Assembly: GCF_004297345.1 (NCBI RefSeq)
Contig: NZ_SCTN01000293.1
Coordinates: 1-36,402, forward strand
DNA length: 36,402 nt
From: Aquabacterium sp.
GTDB lineage: Bacteria; Pseudomonadota; Gammaproteobacteria; Burkholderiales; Burkholderiaceae_C
Reading direction: 5' to 3'
Shown: piece by piece, positions 1-6,040 of the stretch
How the letters are laid out: each line of letters opens with the position of its first letter
Position numbering within the stretch: position 1 is the first letter of the stretch
Notes under the pieces: generated by a model
Seen by the model: only the letters and a program-made list of their open reading frames with translations
What the model was told of the DNA's origin: nothing
Databases searched by the model: none
Position numbers and translations under genes: made by a program

Positions 1-250
1 CTCCTTTTGGACGAGCCAGGTTCACGACCAGGGCGCGACCGTCAACGGTCTTGCCGTGCAGACCACGGATGGCGGCCTGGGCTTCTTCAGCCGAACCCAT
101 TTCGACAAAGCCGAAGCCCTTCGAACGACCGGTGTCACGGTCCATCATGACCTTGGCGGACATGACGCTGCCGAAAGCCGACATTTCTTGTTGCAGGCTG
201 TCGTCGCGGACAGAGTAGGCCAGGTTGCCGACGTAGAGTTTGTTTTCCAT
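1..250 (-). CDS. RRM-type RNA-binding protein (C-terminus cut by window edge)
   Basis: A single-domain RNA recognition motif protein that probably binds single-stranded RNA in the cytoplasm. Such small bacterial RRM proteins are often cold-induced. Translating the minus strand from the ATG at 250 gives MENKLYVGNLAYSVRDD, which contains the RNP-2 motif LYVGNL. Further on, KGFGFVEM is the RNP-1 motif with its aromatic RNA-stacking residues. The segment after it (AIRGLHGKTVDGRALVVNLA) closes the RRM fold, and the protein runs off the left end of the window, so any Gly/Arg-rich tail is not visible. It follows infA on the same strand after a 48-base gap, which suggests a translation/cold-adaptation operon. 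The family assignment is firm; the cold link is inference. Confidence 0.9.
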   Translation of the reverse strand, partial: MENKLYVGNLAYSVRDDSLQQEMSAFGSVMSAKVMMDRDTGRSKGFGFVEMGSAEEAQAAIRGLHGKTVDGRALVVNLARPKG

Positions 251-298
251 GATGGAATCTTTCAAGAGAGAAATGGGTGAGAGAAAAACCAGCGTCGA

Positions 299-565
299 TC
301 AGCGGTAAGGCCGTCGCGCAGGAATGGGCCCGCCACCCGTGCGGGGCTCCAAATGACGGAAGGTGATGCGACCTTTGCTCAGGTCGTAGGGAGACAGTTC
401 AAGCGAAACCTTGTCACCCGCCAGGATGCGGATGCGGTTCTTGCGCATCTTGCCGCCCGAGTAGGCGATGAGCTGGTGACCGTTTTCAAGCGTCACACGG
501 AAACGGGCATCAGGCAGGACTTCGTCAACCTGGCCGCGCATTTCAATCAGATCTTCTTTGGACAC
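299..565 (-). CDS. infA: Translation initiation factor IF-1
   Basis: IF-1 binds the 30S A site and helps IF-2 and IF-3 select the initiator tRNA. The protein is an S1/OB fold: [20 protein letters not shown], then the hallmark [19 protein letters not shown] and [19 protein letters not shown] start it at the GTG at 565, which gives VSKEDLIEM. An AAGGA ribosome-binding site lies a few bases upstream, and the longer ORF in the track adds an unrelated N-terminus. At 88 residues it is longer than the roughly 72-residue enteric IF-1. The extra C-terminal tail, rich in Pro, Arg and Gly, is typical of a second betaproteobacterial infA copy rather than the ribosomal-operon copy, but I cannot see the rest of the genome. 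It starts 14 bases after the stop of the upstream small gene, so the two are probably co-transcribed. Confidence 0.95.
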   Translation of the reverse strand: MSKEDLIEMRGQVDEVLPDARFRVTLENGHQLIAYSGGKMRKNRIRILAGDKVSLELSPYDLSKGRITFRHLEPRTGGGPIPARRPYR

Positions 566-579
566 GTATTTCCTTGTGT

Positions 580-801
580 TCAGGCGGGGATGAGGCTGCG
601 GCCTTGGATCAAGGCGTAGCGGGTGGCTTCTTCGCAAGTGGCGAAAGAGGGCACGAACCGGAAGATCCGGTCATGGGTGCCACAGCCACGGCCGCTGCGC
701 ACCGAGACGGACGCAGCGTACCGACCGGAGTCGGTGAGTTTGACGAGCGGCGACAAGAGGTACTTGCCGATAGACAGTGCGTTAGCTTGAGAAATGTTCA
801 C
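580..801 (-). CDS. Small conserved-looking hypothetical protein upstream of infA
   Basis: A 73-residue protein beginning with GTG ([19 protein letters not shown]) and ending 14 bases before the infA start. I do not recognise a named family. The sequence reads as a compact soluble domain with one internal Cys-rich turn ([15 protein letters not shown]) and a helical end ([18 protein letters not shown]). There is no signal peptide and no obvious membrane segment. No strong Shine-Dalgarno is visible ahead of the GTG. The tight spacing to infA and coding-like composition support a real gene in the infA-RRM operon. The 284 bases upstream (802-1085) hold no convincing gene: the 112-residue ORF there overlaps the DUF1566 gene and looks like noise. 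That stretch may be the promoter and 5' leader. Confidence 0.7.
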   Translation of the reverse strand: MNISQANALSIGKYLLSPLVKLTDSGRYAASVSVRSGRGCGTHDRIFRFVPSFATCEEATRYALIQGRSLIPA

Positions 802-1085
802 TTCAATGGCACGCGTCGCTCATGCGACCGTGCAGGTCAATACAGACAAGCAATCGGCGTAGATTCAGCCCTTGCAGGCTCGACATCCCGATCGCCAGAT
901 TGCAGAAAAAGGGGTGGGGGGGTTGATCTGACCTAGATGAAGGTGAGGCCAGAGTGAAGCTCGCCGATTGAGTGCGCGACCGCAAAAACATCTCGGGTCG
1001 ACAGTCTGATCGAGCTATGGGGGCGCAGAGCGCGTCGAATCGTGGATCAGACGATGAAGGCTGCAAAGGTAAGCAGATCGCAGCT

Positions 1086-1703
1086 CTAATAGCGCAATAT
1101 ATCAGGCCTTTGGCAATCTTGCTTGCATTTTTTTTCCACACTGAGCAATCGCATCAATCTGACTGGCAGACGCGTGGTGCGTTTGAGGAAGTCGCCACGC
1201 GCTTCGCCTGTGGCCATGTCCACGGCCCAGCCGTGCAGGAAGGCCATGCGATTCGTGTTCTCGCTGTTGCGGCCCTGGCTCAGGTTGCCGTAGTTGTATT
1301 GATTGACCACGGGCGCCGTGCTGTCCACATTGGCCGAACCAGCCCAGTACCAGCCCTCAGGCGCACGAGGAAATCTGGAACGCCCGCCATCACGCAAAGC
1401 CTGCATATCGGATGCAAGCTGCCGCAAGGCCGTGACACGGGGCAGACGCCAATCGCCCCCATCAGCCTTGCGCCGGTCTGCAGCGAGGCTCAAAGCCTCC
1501 TTGTGCGTGGCCAGCACGGCCTCGCCCTCGCAGGTCTTGCCCGTCCAGTGCATGCCCTCCACACAGCGCGACCAGGCCACGCCGGCCTGCGCGTCAATCA
1601 CGGTCTCGCCATCGGCAGAGATCGTCAGAGGTGCCGAGGCGGCCCCTTGCGCCATGGCGCTCACGGTCACCAACGACAAGATCAGGCACGCCCACGCTCT
1701 CAT
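1086..1703 (-). CDS. Secreted DUF1566 (Lcl C-terminal) domain protein
   Basis: A 205-residue exported protein of unknown biochemical role. The first ~22 residues (MRAWACLILSLVTVSAMAQGA) are a typical Sec signal peptide with an A-x-A type cleavage region. The rest follows the DUF1566 pattern: a GVAWSRC opening, a GMHWTGKTCEG segment with a pair of Cys that could form a disulfide, DWRLPRVTALRQLA, then a FPRAPEGWYWAGS strand and the closing TTRLPVRLMR. The DWRLP motif is the family's hallmark. Its ATG overlaps the stop of the histidine kinase gene (ATGA), so it is translationally coupled to the kinase. An accessory or sensory role for that kinase is possible but only inferred. The tail after LMR is short, basic and Cys-containing. 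Confidence 0.82.
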   Translation of the reverse strand: MRAWACLILSLVTVSAMAQGAASAPLTISADGETVIDAQAGVAWSRCVEGMHWTGKTCEGEAVLATHKEALSLAADRRKADGGDWRLPRVTALRQLASDMQALRDGGRSRFPRAPEGWYWAGSANVDSTAPVVNQYNYGNLSQGRNSENTNRMAFLHGWAVDMATGEARGDFLKRTTRLPVRLMRLLSVEKKCKQDCQRPDILRY

Positions 1704-3553
1704 GTTCGCACCGGTCGGTAAGTCTGCCGGGGCATGCGCAGATGCCGCTTGAGCGCACGCGCCAAGTCGATTGGCCGAAAGGGCTTGGCCAGATGATCGT
1801 TCATGCCGGCCTTGCGGCAGCGGTCTGCGTACACGTCCTTGCCGTTGGCCGTCAGCGCGATGATGCTCACAGGCGGCTTTTGCTGCTGACTCTCTTGTTC
1901 ACGGATCAGGCGCGTGGTCTCGAAGCCATCCATCTCGGGCATCTCGCAATCCATCAGCACCAGATCGGCTTGTTCGTGTGCCAGCCAGTCCACGGCAGCC
2001 TGGCCGTTGTCGATCACGGTCACATCCACGCCCAGCGTCTTCAACTCAGCCTCGGCGATCATGGCATTGACCGGGTTGTCCTCCACCAGCAGCACATGAG
2101 GCGCGGCATCCTTGAACAGGTGCTGCGCTTCGGCGATTTCATCCACAGGCGCGGCATCCGATGCACCGGTCTGCTGAGCCTCATCCTCCTGATGGACCGA
2201 CATGGGCAGACTGAAGCTGAACACCGAGCCCTTGCCCACTTCGCTGACGCAATGCAGCTCCCCCCCCATGGCCTGGCACAGGTCGCGCGAGATGGTCAGG
2301 CCCAGACCGGTGCCACCAAAACGCCGCTGGTAGGTGCCCTCTGCCTGATGGAAAGCCTCAAACACGCGGGCGACATCTGCAGGCGCAATGCCCACACCTG
2401 AGTCCTGTACCTGCACGCTCAACTGGCCGTTCAAGGGATCATGCTGCGCACTGATCTTCACAAAGCCTTGCTGCGTGAACTTGATGGCGTTGCCCAGCAG
2501 GTTGTGCAGGATCTGGCGCAGGCGAACGGGATCGCCCTGCACGTCGAACTCATGACCGATGTCCAGCGTGGCATACAGGCTCAAGCCGCGTTCCTGCGCA
2601 TTGACGCGCGAGGTCTCCACCATCTCCTGCAACAAGGTGCGCAAATTGAATGGCTGCGCGTGGATGGGCAACTTGCCCGCTTCGATGCTGGAGAAATCGA
2701 GGATGTCATTGATGACGTTGACCAGATGCTCGCCCGAACCCCTGATGAGATCGAGCTGACGCAGGCTTTGCGTGTCTCGCTCGCGAGCCCGCAGCTGCCG
2801 CGTCAAACCGAGGATGCCGTGCAATGGGGTGCGCATCTCGTGGCTCATCGTGGCCACGAAACGGCTCTTGGCTTCGCTCAAGGCTTTGGCCTGCTGCAAG
2901 GCCTCTTCGCGGATCAAGGCCACCTGCTCGCTTTGAAAGCGCAAGGCCAGCAACTCCTTGACGCGCCGGTTCGAGCGCCGCCCTTCCGACAGCAGGATCA
3001 CCCAGGTGCCAAACATGGCGACCGAGCAATACACGCCCAGATCGTCATGGCGGGCCAGGGCAAAGAAGAGATTGGGCAACATCATCGCGGACACGAAGCC
3101 CGCCACGGAGGGCCAATCCACATGCAGGATGAAGGTGCCCAAGGTGGCCACGCCGATGATCACACTGATGGTGACCACGGCCACATCAAGCTGGTCCAGC
3201 GGCGTCAGCCCCCAGGCCAGGAAGCTCCACGACAGGCCGTCAAGCGCGGTCAACACGCGGTAGATGGTCAATGTCCGCCCAGGCTTCTTGTTGCCCTTGA
3301 GCAGAAACCAGGCTGAGTAGGCATAGCGCGCGCTACCCAGCAACATGCGCGCCACCATCCAGATTTCCAGACCCGGGTGATTCACACGGTGCTGCAGCAC
3401 AAGGGATGTGCCCAGCGTGCAGATCATGCTGAACAACATGGCGTTGGGCAGCAGTTCGTGCATGGCCTGCTCGCGCGCCTGATCGACACGAGCGATCATT
3501 TCCGGCGAGGCCGGATTGCTGGCAGAGTTGAACGACGACGACAGGACAGGCAT
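1700..3553 (-). CDS. Membrane hybrid sensor histidine kinase/response regulator
   Basis: A 617-residue hybrid two-component kinase. I place the start at the ATG at 3553 (MPVLSSSFN), preceded by GAGGGAAAGG at good spacing; the 680-residue ORF adds a non-protein-like extension. Residues about 35-190 hold several hydrophobic segments, probably five or six transmembrane helices, and no periplasmic sensor domain. A linker coiled coil (200-230) leads to HisKA with the phospho-accepting His238 in MSHEMRTPLHG. HATPase_c follows, with an N box near 355 (NAIKF), G1 DSGVGIA near 384 and G2 GGTGLGL near 413. The C-terminal receiver (from about 486) has VLLVEDN, phospho-acceptor Asp535 in LVLMDCEMPEMDG and the conserved Lys in AKPF. 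There is no Hpt domain, so the phosphorelay must use another protein. The signal it senses is unknown. Confidence 0.93.
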   Translation of the reverse strand: MPVLSSSFNSASNPASPEMIARVDQAREQAMHELLPNAMLFSMICTLGTSLVLQHRVNHPGLEIWMVARMLLGSARYAYSAWFLLKGNKKPGRTLTIYRVLTALDGLSWSFLAWGLTPLDQLDVAVVTISVIIGVATLGTFILHVDWPSVAGFVSAMMLPNLFFALARHDDLGVYCSVAMFGTWVILLSEGRRSNRRVKELLALRFQSEQVALIREEALQQAKALSEAKSRFVATMSHEMRTPLHGILGLTRQLRARERDTQSLRQLDLIRGSGEHLVNVINDILDFSSIEAGKLPIHAQPFNLRTLLQEMVETSRVNAQERGLSLYATLDIGHEFDVQGDPVRLRQILHNLLGNAIKFTQQGFVKISAQHDPLNGQLSVQVQDSGVGIAPADVARVFEAFHQAEGTYQRRFGGTGLGLTISRDLCQAMGGELHCVSEVGKGSVFSFSLPMSVHQEDEAQQTGASDAAPVDEIAEAQHLFKDAAPHVLLVEDNPVNAMIAEAELKTLGVDVTVIDNGQAAVDWLAHEQADLVLMDCEMPEMDGFETTRLIREQESQQQKPPVSIIALTANGKDVYADRCRKAGMNDHLAKPFRPIDLARALKRHLRMPRQTYRPVRT

Positions 3554-3735
3554 ATCCTTTCCCTCATCGGCAAACGCCACCCATACCGAACCGGGATTTA
3601 CACGCCCACGTGCATTGCTGACGTGAAGTTCTGCACGACTTGTGCGAGCGCAAGAAGGCGTTGCGCCAGGCGCAAGCGCACGTCCGCTTGCCCTATGCTT
3701 GAGCATCTGTTCACACTTGCCTGAGGCTTTCCGCC

Positions 3736-4938
3736 ATGCCACGCACTCGCACCGCTCTGCCCCTGCCGCTCCGGCCTCAATGGGGCCGCCAAGCCATCAA
3801 GCTGAGCGCCATGCTGGCCATCGGCCTGAGTTGCAGCCTGTCCATCGCAGGCAAGAAGCCCTATGACTACTACGTCACCGGCAATCCGGACACGCCCGTG
3901 CTGATCGCGACCCAACCCAGCACGCCTTCGCTCGTGTTGATGGGCGGCGGCCCCGATGTGGACGAAGCCTTCCGCTGGATGATCACCCGCGCCGGCATCC
4001 GCCCCGGAACCGGCGGCCACTTCGTGGTGCTGCAGGCTTCCGCGCGCGACACCTATGGCCCCTACATCCTCTTCAGCAACGCCGATTCGTCCACCACAGC
4101 CGCGCCGGTTGACGGCTGGGCGGGCGGCGCCTCTCTGGGGCTGACATCGGTCGAAACGCTGAACGTGCCCAGCACCGGTGCGGCCAATGACCCGACGGTC
4201 AACGCCATCGTGGCGCGTGCAGACGCCGTGTTCATCGCCGGGGGCGATCAAAGCAACTACATCCAGTTCTGGAAGAGCACGGAGCTGGATCACACGCTGC
4301 AAGGCCTGATGGCGCGCAACGTGCCGATTGGCGGCACCAGTGCCGGCATGGCCGTGCTGGGGCAATTCGATTTCAGTGCCATGCGCGGCACGTTGGATTC
4401 CAGCCAGGCACTGGCCGATCCGTACAACAAGTACGTGACGCTGGACCCGGCCCCACTGAGCCTCACCGGAGGCTTCCTCACACCGCCAGCCCTGGCCAAT
4501 ACCGTGCTGGACACCCACCTGGACAGCCGTGACCGCATGGGCCGACTGATCACCTTCACGGCCCGGCTGATCGCTCCGACCAATGGCCGCGGCTGCACGG
4601 GCGGCATCCTGGCGGCCGGCAGCAACCAGGCCAACTCGGCACGCGGCATTGGCGTGGATGTGGAAGCCGCCCTGCTCGTGCAAGGCAACGGGCCGTATCA
4701 GCCCTACACCGCCCGTCGCGTCACCAATGTGTCCACGGTCAGCGAGAGTGCGGTGTACTTCGTGCGCCCACTGCAAGCGCCCACGCTGTGCGCGCCGGGC
4801 AAACCGCTGAGCATGAGCACCGTGGAAATCCGCAAGCTGGGAAATTCCAACACCGTGTTCAACCTCAGCGAGTGGACGGGGCTGACGCCTTATTACGTGG
4901 ATGCCGTTGCGGGCTCACTGACCTCATCCCCCTACTGA
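3736..4938 (+). CDS. Exported cyanophycinase-like peptidase (family S51)
   Basis: A 400-residue serine peptidase of the S51 clan. Cyanophycinases of this family cleave the Arg-Asp storage polymer into beta-Asp-Arg dipeptides, but the substrate here is unproven. The N-terminus carries a basic stretch followed by a hydrophobic core (AMLAIGLSCSLSIAG), consistent with export. The nucleophile elbow GGTSAGM lies near residues 199-205 (Ser202). Upstream GGDQSNY and downstream DTHLDSRDRMGRL match the family's conserved blocks, the latter carrying the candidate catalytic His. At 400 residues it is longer than intracellular cyanophycinase (about 270-290), which fits the secreted subgroup. GAGG lies nine bases before the ATG. 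It is divergent from the histidine kinase, and the 182 bases between them must contain both promoters. Confidence 0.85.
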   Translation: MPRTRTALPLPLRPQWGRQAIKLSAMLAIGLSCSLSIAGKKPYDYYVTGNPDTPVLIATQPSTPSLVLMGGGPDVDEAFRWMITRAGIRPGTGGHFVVLQASARDTYGPYILFSNADSSTTAAPVDGWAGGASLGLTSVETLNVPSTGAANDPTVNAIVARADAVFIAGGDQSNYIQFWKSTELDHTLQGLMARNVPIGGTSAGMAVLGQFDFSAMRGTLDSSQALADPYNKYVTLDPAPLSLTGGFLTPPALANTVLDTHLDSRDRMGRLITFTARLIAPTNGRGCTGGILAAGSNQANSARGIGVDVEAALLVQGNGPYQPYTARRVTNVSTVSESAVYFVRPLQAPTLCAPGKPLSMSTVEIRKLGNSNTVFNLSEWTGLTPYYVDAVAGSLTSSPY

Positions 4939-4944
4939 GAAGGC

Positions 4945-4972
4945 ATGACACGGCTGGCGCTTGTCCGATAAT
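4945..4972 (+). promoter_or_regulatory. Sigma-70-type promoter for the deaminase-like gene
   Basis: A -35-like ATGACA at 4945-4950 and a -10-like GATAAT at 4967-4972 are separated by 16 bases, each matching five of six consensus positions. Transcription would start near 4979, about 28 bases before the ATG at 5007, with a GCAGGTG ribosome-binding site between. This would give the deaminase-like gene its own transcript, separate from the peptidase gene just upstream. The match is by eye only. Confidence 0.5.
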
Positions 4973-5006
4973 CCACCTTCCACAAAACGAAATTGGCAGG
5001 TGCATC

Positions 5007-5519
5007 ATGACAGCAGAAGAACTGAATGCCGTGGTCATGGCGGTCTTTGGTCCCAGAGGAGACAAAGCCTACACATCCGCGCTAGGCACGCTGACCAAGC
5101 ACCCGGACGTGCTGATTGGCGCCATCCAGGGCGGCCCCTTCAAACCGGCAGCAGCCATTGAAGGCTTCACAGATGTCCGCGATGGCCGCGCAGACGCCGA
5201 CACCAAAACCAAACTGAGTGAAAGAACAGGCTTCCACGCTGAAATGTTGATCCTCTCTGCCTTGATCAACTATCTGGAAATCGATCCGGCACAGCCCATC
5301 GCCAATCTGCGCGCAGAACTGGCCAGTGGTGCCGGCAACATCACGATCACCGCAGACGCGCCCTGCTGCAAACACTGCGGCAGCATGCTGGATGCGTTGG
5401 GCATCAGTTACTTCGGCGCCAAAGCCGCGGCAGGGCTGACGGGATGGTGGAACCCGCTGACAGACAAAGTGACGCCCAACGGCTCCCCGGATTTCCAGAA
5501 GGCCATCCCGGGGATGTGA
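5007..5519 (+). CDS. Stand-alone deaminase-fold protein (putative)
   Basis: A 170-residue soluble protein starting at the ATG at 5007 (MTAEELNAVVM), behind a GGCAGGTG ribosome-binding site; the 243-residue ORF merely reads back into the previous gene. It has the two zinc signatures of the cytidine/nucleic-acid deaminase superfamily. One is H-A-E (FHAEMLILSAL, near residue 76), supplying a zinc ligand and the catalytic Glu. The other is a Cys-rich PCCKHC motif (near 120), supplying two Cys ligands at the start of the next helix. The extra Cys in PCCKHC is unusual. The C-terminal GWWNPLTDKVTP stretch resembles the loops of toxin-type deaminases more than metabolic cytidine deaminase. No signal peptide, toxin delivery domain or immunity gene is adjacent, so a host-directed role is equally possible. 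The subfamily is uncertain. Confidence 0.62.
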   Translation: MTAEELNAVVMAVFGPRGDKAYTSALGTLTKHPDVLIGAIQGGPFKPAAAIEGFTDVRDGRADADTKTKLSERTGFHAEMLILSALINYLEIDPAQPIANLRAELASGAGNITITADAPCCKHCGSMLDALGISYFGAKAAAGLTGWWNPLTDKVTPNGSPDFQKAIPGM

Positions 5520-5521
5520 GT

Positions 5522-5710
5522 TCAGTGCCGCATCGCCTGCGGCACATCAAAGTCCATCAGCACACTGGCCATCTCCAGCGCCCGCCACAGATGCGCGGGC
5601 ATCTGCATGATCTTGTCGGGCGTCTTGGATCGGCTGACCCAGGCGCCGATCTCGTGGTGTTGCTCAGGCGTCAGCAGGTTCAGAGAGAGCATCTCGTCCA
5701 GTAACTGCAT
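5522..5710 (-). CDS. Small hypothetical protein (62 aa)
   Basis: A 62-residue, largely helical and acidic protein (MQLLDEMLSLNLLTPEQHHEIGAWV) with no signal peptide or membrane segment. I do not recognise the family. An AAAGGGGG ribosome-binding site sits just before the ATG at 5710. The stop lies two bases from the convergent stop of the deaminase-like gene, an arrangement that suggests a real gene rather than a chance ORF. The LTPEQHHEIGAWV segment resembles a short helix-turn-helix packing unit, but this is not enough to call DNA binding. Confidence 0.68.
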   Translation of the reverse strand: MQLLDEMLSLNLLTPEQHHEIGAWVSRSKTPDKIMQMPAHLWRALEMASVLMDFDVPQAMRH

Positions 5711-6040
5711 GGGGTCCCCCTTTCAACAGCAGGTGGCAACGAACTCAAAAGGCTTGGCCTGCGTTCGATGCGCCAATTCACTATCGCACAGCGTGCCGCC
5801 CCAAGACCTGGGGAGTACACGGGCCTCAGCGCATTAATTCAGGACTTGGCCAGAAAAACACACCCCTATTTGGGGGTCCGTTGACCAGATACAGGGGCTC
5901 GGGTAGCCTGATCGATCAAGAAGAATAAATGCCTGCCGATTCAGGCCAGATCCCAGGAAGCACCACGCCATGGCCTACCGCACAGCCGACGCCGGCCCAT
6001 GCGGTCTCAGTTTTGTCCGGTTTCTTGCCGATAACGGACT
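5711..6040. other. Divergent intergenic region with a C-rich/G-rich inverted repeat
   Basis: This 330-base stretch separates the 62-residue minus-strand gene from the plus-strand diguanylate cyclase. I see no credible gene in it; the 84-residue and 76-residue ORFs in the track look like noise. It does contain a near-perfect inverted repeat, ACCCC-TATTTG-GGGGT (5862-5877), whose size suits a dimeric regulator such as a NarL/FixJ-family response regulator. It lies about 165 bases before the cyclase start. No clear -35/-10 pair was found by eye. Confidence 0.45.

Noticed and set aside
803-1141. 112-residue minus-strand ORF between the DUF1566 and infA-operon genes
   Set aside because: Overlaps the DUF1566 C-terminus in another frame, has no clear ribosome-binding site and unlikely composition; treated as leader region.
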